Of a stretch of 64,000 bases of DNA, positions 28,189 through 37,216 are shown one piece after another. The translations under genes and the position numbers were made by a program. Origin of the DNA: Lachnospiraceae bacterium EP-SM-12S-S03 (GTDB lineage: Bacteria; Bacillota; Clostridia; Lachnospirales; Lachnospiraceae); contig JAJBSL010000014.1 in the NCBI GenBank assembly GCA_020540725.1, positions 10,399-74,398 of the forward strand. Direction: 5' to 3'. How positions within the stretch are numbered: position 1 is the first letter of the stretch; each line of letters starts with the position of its first letter. The notes below the pieces were generated by a model that was not told the DNA's origin, did not search any database, and saw only the letters and a list, made by a program, of their open reading frames with translations.

Positions 28189-29310
28189 TTATTTCCAAAC
28201 CTCTTCGGCAATCTCTTTCACAAGTGCAAGTTTCGCCCATTGCTCTTCTTCCGTCAACTTATTTCCAATTTCACAGGAAGCAAAACCACACTGTGGGCTC
28301 AGATATAATCGCTCAAGCGGAATATATTTTGCAGCTTCGTATATCCTTTTCTTCACTTCTTCCTTATCTTCCAGTTTCGGTGTCTTTGTCGTGATCAGTC
28401 CCAAAACTACCTTCTTCTCTCCTGTCACTTTTGCAAGAGGTGCAAATTTTCCGGAACGTTCATCATCATATTCCAGATAATAAGCGTCCACATTTTCCTC
28501 TCCAAACAAAAGATCTGCCACCGAATCATATGCGCCGGAGCTAAAATATGTAGAATGGTAATTGCCCCGACAGACATGAGTTGTAACCGTCAAATCCTCC
28601 GGCGCATTTTGTACCACTTGATTATTTAATTCCAACAGAAGTCGTTTATATGTTTCCAGCTTCTCCCCGCTTCTTCCGGTCAGGGCAACTGCCAGCTCCG
28701 GGTTTACCATGCCGCCCCATACACAATCGTCAAACTGCAGATTCCGGCAGCCTGCCTCATAAATTTCCTCTATAAATTTTCCGTAGTTTTCCATCACATC
28801 CACTGCAAATTTTTCCTCACTCCCATAAATTCCAAGCGTTTTGTTAAGAAGTTCCGCTCCCGTAAAATAAGCAAAAAACTGTCCCGGTGAAGGAATTGTC
28901 TGTTTCGCAACGGTATTCTCGTCCTCCAAAGCTTTTACAAATTTATAATGTTCTACAAACGGATGATTTTTCACCGAGATTCGATCTACCATATAAGTAT
29001 CATCAATCATTGCCGCTTCTGCATTGAAAGTTGTATTTCCGTTTACCGTCTTCTTATGTTCAATTCCTTCAAATCCCCACATAAAATCCAAATGCCATGC
29101 AGACCTTCTAAACTCTCCATCCGTAATCACATGATACCCGGCTTCTTTTTGTTTTGCTACCAACTCACGGATGCATACATCTTCAACCTCTTTCAGTTCC
29201 TTCTCTCCAATGTTTCCTGCCTGAAAATCTGCCCTTGCTTTCTTCAATTTCTCCGGGCGTAAAAAACTTCCCACATAATCATATCGAAAAGGCGTCTTTA
29301 ATTTATTCAT
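28189..29310 (-). CDS. Methionine synthase (cobalamin-independent, MetE C-terminal-like, YxjG type)
   Basis: This protein transfers a methyl group from methyl-folate (or another donor) to homocysteine. The 373-residue product corresponds to the C-terminal catalytic barrel of MetE only, as in YxjG/YxjH proteins. Motifs are YVGSFLRPEKLKKAR, VITDGEFRRSAWHLDFMWG, the QFDDC region, THVCRGNYHSTYFSSG with zinc-ligand His/Cys, and LYLSPQCGFAS with the last Cys ligand. The ATG at 29310 follows GGAGGG; longer upstream extension runs through the promoter. It is paired with metF and lies downstream of a LysR regulator gene. Confidence 0.9.
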   Translation of the reverse strand: MNKLKTPFRYDYVGSFLRPEKLKKARADFQAGNIGEKELKEVEDVCIRELVAKQKEAGYHVITDGEFRRSAWHLDFMWGFEGIEHKKTVNGNTTFNAEAAMIDDTYMVDRISVKNHPFVEHYKFVKALEDENTVAKQTIPSPGQFFAYFTGAELLNKTLGIYGSEEKFAVDVMENYGKFIEEIYEAGCRNLQFDDCVWGGMVNPELAVALTGRSGEKLETYKRLLLELNNQVVQNAPEDLTVTTHVCRGNYHSTYFSSGAYDSVADLLFGEENVDAYYLEYDDERSGKFAPLAKVTGEKKVVLGLITTKTPKLEDKEEVKKRIYEAAKYIPLERLYLSPQCGFASCEIGNKLTEEEQWAKLALVKEIAEEVWK

Positions 29311-29346
29311 CTTACTTCCCTCCAATTTTAAACCAAATATGGATTT

Positions 29347-29376
29347 ATTATATAGGAAGAAACTCCTTTTTCCCAA
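29347..29376 (-). promoter_or_regulatory. Promoter of the methionine synthase-metF pair
   Basis: Minus strand TTGGGA (29376-29371), 18-base spacer and TATAAT (29352-29347), 37 bases before the ATG. Confidence 0.65.
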
Positions 29377-29383
29377 TACATAA

Positions 29384-29426
29384 AAAGTATGTTTGTTATA
29401 GTTTAAAACTATATCAAACATACTTT
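29384..29426. terminator. 43-bp palindrome after the LysR gene (terminator, possibly also operator)
   Basis: Perfect 12-bp outer arms AAAGTATGTTTG/CAAACATACTTT and inner ATAGTTT/AAACTAT arms. A short T-run on minus suggests a terminator for the LysR gene. Because it abuts the -35 of the methionine promoter, regulator binding is also possible. Confidence 0.65.
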
Positions 29427-29437
29427 AAAAAATAACT

Positions 29438-30343
29438 TTACCGCTCTTTCATATATTTGGCTAATGCCTCCAAATAACTATTCCCCAATCTGCTCAGTTT
29501 CCCTCTTCGATGGACAATGTAGCCAATCCGCATATTACTTTCCTCCGCAAGAGGTACCGCAATGATATCTTCTCCATTTAGTTTCTTATCGATCACTCCG
29601 CTACACACTGTATAGCCATTCAGCCCGATCAAAAGATTAAACAATGTCGCTCTATCGCGTACTCGTATATTTTTCTTTCTTTCCAATGCCGAAAAAATTT
29701 CTTCCGAAAAATAAAAAGAATTATGTTCCCCCTGTTCAAAAGACAGATAAGGATAAGGCGCAAGTTCTTCATTCTTAATCAGTTCCCGGTTGGCAAGGGG
29801 ATGTTTTCTGCTGATAAATACGTGAGGTTTTGCTACAAACAAGGGATGAAATTCCAAGTCATGGGATTTCAGAATCTTCTGAATCACCGTTTCATTAAAG
29901 TCATTTTGAAATAAAATTCCAATTTCACTTCTCATGCGCGCCACGTCCTCAATGATCTCATAGGTCTGCGTCTCACGCAGGCTGAAGTCATATTCTTCCT
30001 GCCCATATTCTTTTACCAAGTCCACAAACGCATTGACCGCAAAGGAATAATGTTGTGTAGACACGCAAAATGATTTCTTTCCTCCATCACTCCCCTTATA
30101 TTTATCTTCAAGAATTGCTGCCTGTTCCAGAACCTGCCTGGCATATCCAAGGAAATCTTCTCCTTCTTTCGAAAGGCTGATTCCTTTATTTGTCCGGTTA
30201 AAAATCTGAATGTTCATTTCTTTCTCTAGTTCACGGATTGCATTTGTAAGACTCGGTTGAGAGATGTATAGTTTGTCAGCCGCCTCTGTAACGGTACCGG
30301 CCTCTGCCACTGTAATTACATATTTCAATTGTTGTAATGTCAT
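29438..30343 (-). CDS. LysR-type transcriptional regulator
   Basis: The 301-residue protein has the standard winged HTH at the N-terminus (MTLQQLKYVITVAEAGTVTEAADKL, SQPSLTNAIRELE, FNRTNKGISLSKEG) and a periplasmic-binding-like effector domain from about residue 90. It is full length. It lies directly upstream of the methionine synthase-metF pair on the same strand, and just after thiD. A methionine or sulfur-related role is suggested by position only; the effector is not known. Confidence 0.9.
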   Translation of the reverse strand: MTLQQLKYVITVAEAGTVTEAADKLYISQPSLTNAIRELEKEMNIQIFNRTNKGISLSKEGEDFLGYARQVLEQAAILEDKYKGSDGGKKSFCVSTQHYSFAVNAFVDLVKEYGQEEYDFSLRETQTYEIIEDVARMRSEIGILFQNDFNETVIQKILKSHDLEFHPLFVAKPHVFISRKHPLANRELIKNEELAPYPYLSFEQGEHNSFYFSEEIFSALERKKNIRVRDRATLFNLLIGLNGYTVCSGVIDKKLNGEDIIAVPLAEESNMRIGYIVHRRGKLSRLGNSYLEALAKYMKER

Positions 30344-30361
30344 CTTTATCCCCGCCTTTTT

Positions 30362-31174
30362 CTACTTCTTCGTCTTTGCAAATTCACCGCCCAGATCAAA
30401 CGCATGATTCATAGGGCCGCTTCCTTTTCCCAGATCCAACATAGCCCCCAAAGCTTGGGAAATATAGTCTTTTGCCCGCCCGACGGACTCTTCCAGAGAA
30501 TACCCTTTCGCCAGATTTGCCGCAATCGCCGAAGATAACGTGCATCCCGTTCCGTGGGTATTGGAGTTTGAAATCCTTTTCCCATAAAACCACCGAATTT
30601 CTCCGTTTACACAAAGCAGATCATTGGCATCATTGATGCTATGTCCTCCTTTCAAAAGAACCGCACAACCATAAGCCTCACAAAGCATCTTCGCAGCCTG
30701 ACACATCTGTGATTCATTGCCAATCTTCATCCCCGACAATACTTCAGCTTCCGGAATATTCGGCGTAATCACGCAAGCCAGCGGAAGTAACTGCAGCTTT
30801 AACGTTGTAACGGCATCCGTTTCCAGTAAAACCGATCCACTTGTGGCAACCATAACCGGATCTACCACAATATTTTCTGCATTGTACTTTTTCAACTGTT
30901 CCGCTATCTTTTCGATAAGGGGCGCAGAAGAAACCATTCCAATCTTCACCGCATCCGGACGTATGTCCTCAAAAATCATATCCAACTGTTGTTCCAGAAA
31001 TTTCGGAGTAACTTCCATAATTCCGGTCACTCCCGTTGTATTTTGAGCTGTCAACGCTGTAATCGCACTCATCCCGTAAACGCCGTTCATTGTCATTGTT
31101 TTTAGATCCGCCTGAATTCCGGCGCCTCCGCTGCAATCACTTCCTGCAATAGTCAATGCCGTTTTCATCTTCAT
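30362..31174 (-). CDS. thiD: Hydroxymethylpyrimidine/phosphomethylpyrimidine kinase
   Basis: ThiD phosphorylates the pyrimidine half of thiamine (HMP to HMP-P to HMP-PP). The 270-residue ribokinase-fold protein has SDCSGGAGIQADLKT, ALTAQNTTGV, DPVMVATSG, TPNIPEAEVLSG, KGGH and NTHGTGCTLSSAIA with the catalytic Asp/Gly anion hole replaced in the usual HGTGC way. It is the last gene of the TPP-riboswitch operon. The ATG is preceded by AGGAGAAAGAAC. Confidence 0.95.
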   Translation of the reverse strand: MKMKTALTIAGSDCSGGAGIQADLKTMTMNGVYGMSAITALTAQNTTGVTGIMEVTPKFLEQQLDMIFEDIRPDAVKIGMVSSAPLIEKIAEQLKKYNAENIVVDPVMVATSGSVLLETDAVTTLKLQLLPLACVITPNIPEAEVLSGMKIGNESQMCQAAKMLCEAYGCAVLLKGGHSINDANDLLCVNGEIRWFYGKRISNSNTHGTGCTLSSAIAANLAKGYSLEESVGRAKDYISQALGAMLDLGKGSGPMNHAFDLGGEFAKTKK

Positions 31175-31189
31175 GTTCTTTCTCCTTTC

Positions 31190-31855
31190 CTACCCCGCTG
31201 CTGTCTGAAGTACAAATTGCCAAAATCTGTCTTTTTGCGAATAATCTTCCAGATAAACATCTGCCATCTCCTGTACCTGGATTTCATTTTTTTCATACGA
31301 ATCATAAATACCGGTCACTCGGAATCCATCCTTTTTCGCAGTCCGAATGGCATATGCCGCATCTTCAAAAATCATGGTATTCTCCTTGTTTGTCCCTAAT
31401 CGGTTCATTGCCTCCCGATAAATAACAGGTTCATCCTTCCCGTATCCTATCTCAGTACAAGTTAAGATATCCACAAAATAATGCTCCATACCACAGCGCT
31501 TTAAAGCTGCCTTGATCAAATATTTATCTGTCGCTGTCGCAATGCATATTTTCATCTTTCTTTCTCGCATCTCTTCCAGAAGTGCAATAACTCCGTCCTT
31601 CGGCTGAACACTGTCAAAATAAAATTTCTCAATAATACGATTGAATCCATCCATGATTTCCGAAGCAGAAAGGGACAACTCATATTCTTTCTGGCAATAG
31701 CACGCAGCCTGGTAAAGACTCATATCTTTTACAATATCCTGAACTCCCGGTTTCGGTTCTCTTCCTACCGACTTCAAATAGTCGGTTCCTATCGTCTCCC
31801 ACAAGTACATCGAATCGAAGAGCGTTCCATCAAAGTCAAAAATAATCCCCTGCAT
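31190..31855 (-). CDS. HAD-family phosphatase within the thiamine operon
   Basis: The 221-residue protein is a HAD hydrolase with a beta-phosphoglucomutase-type cap. Motif I is DFDGTLFDS, motif II lies near CIATATDK, the motif III lysine near GYGKDEPVIYREA, and motif IV is FEDAAYAI. It is encoded between thiE and thiD; its ATG overlaps the thiE stop by one base (TAATG). The context suggests dephosphorylation of a thiamine-related phosphate, such as thiamine monophosphate, or clearing of HMP or thiazole phosphates. That is inference; HAD substrates are not readable from sequence. Confidence 0.85.
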   Translation of the reverse strand: MQGIIFDFDGTLFDSMYLWETIGTDYLKSVGREPKPGVQDIVKDMSLYQAACYCQKEYELSLSASEIMDGFNRIIEKFYFDSVQPKDGVIALLEEMRERKMKICIATATDKYLIKAALKRCGMEHYFVDILTCTEIGYGKDEPVIYREAMNRLGTNKENTMIFEDAAYAIRTAKKDGFRVTGIYDSYEKNEIQVQEMADVYLEDYSQKDRFWQFVLQTAAG

Positions 31856-32496
31856 TATAGGCACACCATCCTTTTCGTTTCTTCCAATAATTCTGCTGTT
31901 GCCTTTCCCGGATTTTCTGCGCCAAAAATAGCAGATATCACAGCAACTCCATCCACACCGCTCCCCGAAAGCTTCATCACATTTTCCTTGGAAATGCCTC
32001 CGATCGCAACTGTCGGCACATTTACTGCAGCGCAGATTTCTTTTAATGTTTCAAATGGCATAACATCCACATCCGCCTTTGTAGAAGTTGTAAATACTGC
32101 GCCCAATCCCAAATAATCCGCTCCGTTTTCTACAGCTTCCAAAGCTTCTTCCACTGTATGTGCAGAAACACCGATGATCATATCCTCGCCTACTCGTTTT
32201 CTCACATCAGAAGCCTTCATATCTTCCTGTCCTACATGAATACCATCTGCATGGCAGGCAATGGCAATCTCCACATTATCATTAATGATCAGCGGAACAT
32301 GATACCGTTTACATAAAGCCGCCATTTCTTTCGCTTCTTCCAGAAATGTTTCATCTCCCAGTTCTTTTTCCCGGATCTGTATACAGGTCGCGCCATTTTG
32401 AAGCGTTGCTTCCACTTGTTCATAGAGGCTCATTTTCCCTACCCATGCCCGGTCTGTTACCGCATAAAGCAACATTGTATTTTTATCGCACTTCAT
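31855..32496 (-). CDS. thiE: Thiamine phosphate synthase
   Basis: ThiE joins HMP-PP and thiazole phosphate to form thiamine monophosphate. The 213-residue TIM barrel has YAVTDRAWVG, IQIREKELG, LIINDNVEIA, DGIHVGQEDM, IIGVSAHT, YLGLGAVFTTSTK and VAIGGISKEN, all standard. The start follows AAGGAG and overlaps the thiM end by 14 bases, indicating coupling. Confidence 0.96.
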   Translation of the reverse strand: MKCDKNTMLLYAVTDRAWVGKMSLYEQVEATLQNGATCIQIREKELGDETFLEEAKEMAALCKRYHVPLIINDNVEIAIACHADGIHVGQEDMKASDVRKRVGEDMIIGVSAHTVEEALEAVENGADYLGLGAVFTTSTKADVDVMPFETLKEICAAVNVPTVAIGGISKENVMKLSGSGVDGVAVISAIFGAENPGKATAELLEETKRMVCL

Positions 32497-33304
32497 ATTT
32501 TGCTCCTTTTTCCAATTTTTCAGCAGTCAGATTACAAACCGCATCTATAATATAGTTTCGATAACTTGCATTTCCATCTTCTTCAGACATACGCTTTCTT
32601 GCATTTTCCCCGCATAACCCCATAGCGCAAACTGCCGCCGCTGCTGCGGTCAGCGGATGCTCCGGATTGGCAGTCACATAAGCCGCAGTCATGGCGGAAA
32701 GTTGGCATCCTGTTCCTGTAATGCCACTCATGGCCTTATGTCCGTTGCGAATGCAGAATGATTTATTTGCATCAGCAACAATATCGATTTCTCCGGTGAT
32801 CGCAATTATAGCCCCCGTCTTATGTGCAAATTCCTTCGCAAAAACAACCGCCTGCTCCAGATTCTCTTCCGTAACCCGGTCTGCAACATCCGCATCCACA
32901 CCCCGTGTATTTCCACTGCCTGAAGCTAATGTTTTCATCTCCGAAATATTTCCACGGATCACCGTAAATTTTATTTCTTCCAATAATTTCAATGCCGTCT
33001 CCGTTCGCAATGCCGATGCACCTGCTCCCACCGGATCCAAAACGACCGGATGTGCTAAGGCATTTGCCTTTTTACCCGCTGCAAGCATGGCTGGTATCGT
33101 CCTCTTATTCAGCGTTCCGATATTAATATTCAAGCCCCCGCATATAGTTGTGATTTCTTCCACTTCATCCACGTCATCCGCCATGATCGGACTGCCTCCA
33201 CAGGCCAACAGAATATTCGCGCAATCATTGACAGTGACATAATTCGTAATATTGTGAATCAAAGGACTCTTTGCCTTCACATTGTCAAGCATTTCTCCAA
33301 ACAT
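32483..33304 (-). CDS. thiM: Hydroxyethylthiazole kinase
   Basis: ThiM phosphorylates salvaged hydroxyethylthiazole. The 273-residue protein has SPLIHNITNYVTVNDCAN, ACGGSPIMADD, LNINIGTL, VLDPVGAGAS, the RGNISE loop and GITGTGCQLSA with the catalytic Cys/anion hole. With thiW, thiE and thiD it forms a salvage rather than de novo pathway; no thiC, thiG or thiS is seen in the operon. Confidence 0.96.
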   Translation of the reverse strand: MFGEMLDNVKAKSPLIHNITNYVTVNDCANILLACGGSPIMADDVDEVEEITTICGGLNINIGTLNKRTIPAMLAAGKKANALAHPVVLDPVGAGASALRTETALKLLEEIKFTVIRGNISEMKTLASGSGNTRGVDADVADRVTEENLEQAVVFAKEFAHKTGAIIAITGEIDIVADANKSFCIRNGHKAMSGITGTGCQLSAMTAAYVTANPEHPLTAAAAAVCAMGLCGENARKRMSEEDGNASYRNYIIDAVCNLTAEKLEKGAKYEVR

Positions 33305-33318
33305 TTCCCACTCTCTCC

Positions 33319-33840
33319 TTATTGTTTATTCAGAAAACTTTGCGCATAAGCCAAAGTACCTGTTTTCTTCAACGCGTAAATCAAAACTCCGGATAAAATT
33401 GCACCGCCAACCGTAGAAATCAAAAACGGAACGATATATGCATAAAACGCAAGATTTCCTGCGCTCTGCCCCATCAAAAGCACCGCCACCGGATAAGCGG
33501 CAAGGCCTCCCAAAATCGAGGTCCCAAACACTTCCGCCAACAGTGTGGGCATAATTTCTCTGTATTTCCAATATACCACTCCACACAAAAACGCACCGAA
33601 CATACTTCCCGGAAACGCCATCAAACTACCTAGCCCCAATAAGTTGCGAAGCAAACTTGCCGTAAATGCTACTGCCAGTCCGTATCCTGGTCCAAGTAAA
33701 ACTGCGCAAATAATATTTACCATATGCTGTACAGGCGCACATTTACTCCCAAAGATCGGAACTGCAAACAGACTCCCCACTACTGCAATCGCACATAAAA
33801 TTCCTGTGATCGTAAGTTTTTGAATATTCATCCTCTTCAT
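33319..33840 (-). CDS. thiW: ThiW, S component of ECF thiazole transporter
   Basis: The 173-residue membrane protein with about five or six helices matches ThiW (LTITGILCAIAVVGSLF, PVQHMVNIICAVLLGPGYGLAVAF, GLGSLMAFPGSMFGAFLCG). ThiW is the predicted substrate-specific component for hydroxyethylthiazole uptake through the shared ECF module. It is the first gene behind the TPP riboswitch and just precedes thiM, the kinase for the same compound. Confidence 0.9.
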   Translation of the reverse strand: MKRMNIQKLTITGILCAIAVVGSLFAVPIFGSKCAPVQHMVNIICAVLLGPGYGLAVAFTASLLRNLLGLGSLMAFPGSMFGAFLCGVVYWKYREIMPTLLAEVFGTSILGGLAAYPVAVLLMGQSAGNLAFYAYIVPFLISTVGGAILSGVLIYALKKTGTLAYAQSFLNKQ

Positions 33841-33910
33841 ACAACCTTTTCTCCTTCCGTCTTTTTACAGAATTGATTATATTGCCCATACAAGAACTTT
33901 CCCATATCAT

Positions 33911-33943
33911 AAAAAAATCGAAGATACCTGACAGGATATCTCC
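33911..33943 (-). terminator. Terminator of the TPP riboswitch expression platform
   Basis: On minus, GGAGATATCCTG pairs with CAGGTATCTTC with one bulge, followed by a T7 run. It lies between the THI element and thiW, so TPP probably causes premature termination. Confidence 0.85.
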
Positions 33944-33956
33944 GAAAAGTTTTCAT

Positions 33957-34043
33957 TCTTCCCTACGTTGGCATTATCCAAATCAGGTTCCCGGGTCGAA
34001 GGGCACACCTTCCTCTCAGCCTTTCTGTAAGCTCCCCTACATC
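33957..34043 (-). ncRNA. TPP (THI element) riboswitch
   Basis: Minus strand reads GTAGGGGAGC, then GGCTGAGAGG, CGACCCGGGAACCTGAT, and TGGATAATGCCAACGTAGGG, which are the conserved pieces of the thiamine pyrophosphate aptamer in order. It controls thiW-thiM-thiE-HAD-thiD. Confidence 0.97.
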
Positions 34044-34133
34044 TCATATAACCAAATACTTCTGTTCGTTTTTCAGTATAGCATTATCATTTTTCCATTT
34101 CAAGGGAATTTTTCTGTCGGCAAATTCTTCGGT

Positions 34134-35180
34134 TTATCTCAATAGGAGGAGCTTATTTTTTCGCAAGTAAATCTCTTGCGGCAGCACATTTTCTTTCAGA
34201 TTCCATTGATACTTTGAGATTTTCCAATCAATCCGCTCGGTTCCTGTTTTGGAAGCGAAAAAGCTGATCGTATACTCAAACATATCTTCTGTAATCTTCG
34301 GATCCAATACCGGAAAAACCAAAAAAGCTCCCTCCGGTTTCTCGAGTTCAAATTCATGGGCACGTATTCCGGCTGCACACACTCCTTTGTCTTCCTTCAC
34401 TTCCGGCATCTGAATATCCACACCCCATTTCGGAATCCGGCATTTTCCATTGACTCTCTCAAGTTCGGCAATATTCTTACACCCTGTAAGTTTTGCCGCC
34501 TCTATCTTCTCGGGATGATCGAACAAATCTTTTGTCGGCTTCTGCACAACAAGACTTCCATCTGCCATTACCAGCGCTTCTTCACTAAACCGATAAATTT
34601 CGTCTCTACTGTGAGACACAAGAATCACCGTTCCCGAGTAATCTTTCAGAAATTCCATGCATTCTCTTTGCATCTTATCTTTCAGATACACATCCAACGC
34701 AGAAAAAGGTTCATCCAGAAGAATCATATCCGGCTCATAAATCATAATCCTGGCAAGGGCTGTTCTTTGTTTCTGTCCTCCTGAAAGTTCCCCCGGAAGA
34801 CGATGTTCCAATCCTTCCAACCGGAAACGTTTGATCATCTCCTTCACTTTTCCTTTCTTTTCTTCTTTTCCACACTTTAACCCGATTCCGATATTTTTTT
34901 CCACAGTCATTGTTGGAAACAGTGCATAATCCTGAAATAAATACCCGATTCTTCTTTCCTGGGGAGATAAATTTTTCTTTTCTTTGGAGTCGAACATCAC
35001 CCTCCCATTTATAACAATTTTCCCTTGATTCGGTGTTTCAATCCCCGCAATGCTTTTTAAAGTCAGACTTTTTCCACATCCCGAACCTCCAAGAATCCCA
35101 ATACGTCTGCTATGACTTTGGAATTGCACATCCAGTTGAAAGGCTCCGAAGTTTTTCTGTATTTTTACGTCGACTGCCAT
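34134..35180 (-). CDS. modC: Molybdate ABC transporter ATPase
   Basis: The 348-residue protein has an N-terminal ABC domain (Walker A GGSGCGKS, Q-loop LFQDYALFPTMTV, signature LSGGQKQRTALARIM, Walker B ILLDEPFSALD) and a C-terminal domain of about 120 residues whose match to the MOP/TOBE fold is weak. It is the last gene of the molybdenum operon, after modB. The distant C-terminal region may change molybdate or tungstate feedback; that is open. Confidence 0.9.
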   Translation of the reverse strand: MAVDVKIQKNFGAFQLDVQFQSHSRRIGILGGSGCGKSLTLKSIAGIETPNQGKIVINGRVMFDSKEKKNLSPQERRIGYLFQDYALFPTMTVEKNIGIGLKCGKEEKKGKVKEMIKRFRLEGLEHRLPGELSGGQKQRTALARIMIYEPDMILLDEPFSALDVYLKDKMQRECMEFLKDYSGTVILVSHSRDEIYRFSEEALVMADGSLVVQKPTKDLFDHPEKIEAAKLTGCKNIAELERVNGKCRIPKWGVDIQMPEVKEDKGVCAAGIRAHEFELEKPEGAFLVFPVLDPKITEDMFEYTISFFASKTGTERIDWKISKYQWNLKENVLPQEIYLRKNKLLLLR

Positions 35181-35181
35181 A

Positions 35182-35886
35182 CTACCACCGCCTGATATTC
35201 TTCATATTTTTTTCAAGAATCAAATTCATAAGAACCACTATCCCAAAAGCAATCAGCATAACGATCGCAACCCACACTCCTGCAGTTGCATAATCTCCGT
35301 CCTGAATCACCATTGCGATTTTCTGGGAAATGGTGCCCGTTTTCCCGGGAATATTTCCCGCAAGCATGGAAGTGGCTCCATATTCGCCTAATGCACGGGC
35401 AAATGTAAGAATTGTGCCTGCTGCCACTCCAGGACCCGCAGACGGTATCACCACATTCCAGAAAATACAAAATTCAGACATTCCCAAAGTACGTGCCGCA
35501 TAGATAAGGTTCACATCCACCTGTTCAAACGCAGCCCGTGCGTTCCGGTACATCAGAGGAAAAGCGATCACCGTTGCTGCGACTACACACCCCGCCCAGG
35601 ATTGAATGATCTTGATATCAAATTCTTCCATGATAAAGCTGCCGATGGGTCTTCGTGTACTGAAAATAAGCAGAAGAAAGAAGCCGGCTACCGTCGGAGG
35701 AAGTACCATAGGAAGTGTGAGTATTCCATCCAGTACGGCTTTCACTGCCGGTTTGGCTTTCACTGTTTTTCTTGCCGCATAAATGCCAAGAAAAAAGGAA
35801 AAGATCGTAGCTACAATTCCTGTTTTCAAAGAAATCCAAAGAGGACTATAATCCAAGTTTGCCAATACCGTTTTTATTTCTTCCAT
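35182..35886 (-). CDS. modB: Molybdate ABC transporter permease
   Basis: The 234-residue inner-membrane protein has about five helices and the BPD-type EAA loop near RTLGMSEFCIFWNVVIPSAGPGVAAG. The segment LTLPMVLPPTVAGFFLL is characteristic of ModB. It lies between modA (2-base gap) and modC (1-base gap). GGAG precedes the ATG. Confidence 0.94.
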   Translation of the reverse strand: MEEIKTVLANLDYSPLWISLKTGIVATIFSFFLGIYAARKTVKAKPAVKAVLDGILTLPMVLPPTVAGFFLLLIFSTRRPIGSFIMEEFDIKIIQSWAGCVVAATVIAFPLMYRNARAAFEQVDVNLIYAARTLGMSEFCIFWNVVIPSAGPGVAAGTILTFARALGEYGATSMLAGNIPGKTGTISQKIAMVIQDGDYATAGVWVAIVMLIAFGIVVLMNLILEKNMKNIRRW

Positions 35887-35888
35887 CT

Positions 35889-36764
35889 CTACTCCACATC
35901 TGTATCAAAATAATAACTTTCAAATACCTCTTTTGCTTCATCTGAAATAATAAACTTTCTAAAATCTTCTGCCGCTTCTGTCTGTGCTTCGTCTGCTTCC
36001 TTATTCACCACACGGCATACCGGGTAAATCACATTGCCTGTCAGGTCATAACTTACTTTTTCCAAAATTTTCACCTGATCTTCATATCCGTAAGTATCGG
36101 AATAATAGGTAGTCCCAACTTCGCAGGCACCTTGCGTTACCGCCATCAATACTTTGCTCACATTGTCCTGCTCACTGATTTCCACACCTCCAAGCGCTTC
36201 CGATATCTGTTCTGTTGTTATCTTGGAATTATCCGTTGTCTTCTCTAGAATCCCCAGATTTACAAGCGCTTCTCTCGTATATTTCCCAACCGGAACACTT
36301 CCACCTGCAAGCGCGATACTCTTGGCATCTTTCAGATTCGAAAGACCTGTTACTTTCGTGCCACTATCCTTCAATGTAAGCACTACCACCTGATTATTCA
36401 CCACATTTGCTCTCGTTCCAGCCACAACAAGTCCGTCTGCCTCCAGCATATCCATCTGCTTCTGTGCTGCAGAGAAAAACAGGTCACATTCATATCCTTC
36501 CTGGATCTGTGTCAAAAGTGTCCCGGAACTATCTGCATTAAAAGTAATTTTCACATTCGGATGCTCTTTCTCATACTTTTGTGCCAGGTCTTCCATCACA
36601 GTATTTAAACTTGCCGCAATAAATACCTGTATTTCCGTTTCTTGTTTTGCTTCTTTTTCATTTGCAGACTTTTTCTCGTTCTCTTTTTCTGTATTACCGC
36701 AAGCTGCCAGTCCCAACATCATCCCTGCTGCTAGTAAAACTGCTGTTATCCTCTTAAATTTCAC
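35889..36764 (-). CDS. modA: Molybdate-binding lipoprotein
   Basis: This is the extracellular receptor of the molybdate importer. The 291-residue protein has a lipobox with C22 (LAACGN) and the ModA pattern: FIAASLNTVMEDLAQKYEKEHP, NADSSGTLLTQIQEG, DLFFSAAQKQMD, and IALAGGSVPVGKYTREAL. The start is a GTG at 36764 with AGGAGG 8 bases upstream; it overlaps the end of the MOSC gene by 11 bases, so the two are coupled. Confidence 0.94.
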   Translation of the reverse strand: MKFKRITAVLLAAGMMLGLAACGNTEKENEKKSANEKEAKQETEIQVFIAASLNTVMEDLAQKYEKEHPNVKITFNADSSGTLLTQIQEGYECDLFFSAAQKQMDMLEADGLVVAGTRANVVNNQVVVLTLKDSGTKVTGLSNLKDAKSIALAGGSVPVGKYTREALVNLGILEKTTDNSKITTEQISEALGGVEISEQDNVSKVLMAVTQGACEVGTTYYSDTYGYEDQVKILEKVSYDLTGNVIYPVCRVVNKEADEAQTEAAEDFRKFIISDEAKEVFESYYFDTDVE

Positions 36765-37215
36765 TATGTATTCCTCCTATAATTTCTACTAAAATTACCG
36801 AATCACCGGTCCGGATATGTCCTCCGCGTACCACTTCCGCAAATACACCTTCCCGTGGCATGATACAATCTCCCATCTTTTGAAAAATCTGACAGTGATT
36901 GTGGCATTCTTTCCCAATCTGCGTCATCCGAAGTATTGCCTCATCCCCCACATGAAAAATCGAACCTACCGGAAGATTTTTGAAGTCATACCCTTCCACG
37001 ATCAGATTTTCTCCAAAGGCACCATTTCCCACATCTGCACCTTTGTTCCTGAATTCTTCGATTTTTTCATAAGAAAGAAGACTTACCTGTCTATGCCATT
37101 TCCCTGCATGGGCATCTCCTTCGATTCCCCAATCCGCAACTAAGTCTGCCTCCCCAACCTCGGTTTTCTGAATCCCCCGAATATCGCTGATGCAGATTCC
37201 TTTAATCACTCCCAT
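36754..37215 (-). CDS. MOSC domain protein
   Basis: The 153-residue protein is a stand-alone MOSC domain (GIEGDAHAGKWHRQVSLLS, NGAFGENLIVEGYD, QIGKECHNHCQIFQKMGDCIMPREGVFAEV). MOSC domains bind or transfer molybdenum cofactor or its sulfur; the Cys at KECHNHC is the expected functional residue. The position between moaA and modA supports a role in cofactor maturation. GGAGG precedes the ATG. Confidence 0.92.
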   Translation of the reverse strand: MGVIKGICISDIRGIQKTEVGEADLVADWGIEGDAHAGKWHRQVSLLSYEKIEEFRNKGADVGNGAFGENLIVEGYDFKNLPVGSIFHVGDEAILRMTQIGKECHNHCQIFQKMGDCIMPREGVFAEVVRGGHIRTGDSVILVEIIGGIHSEI

Positions 37216-37216
37216 G

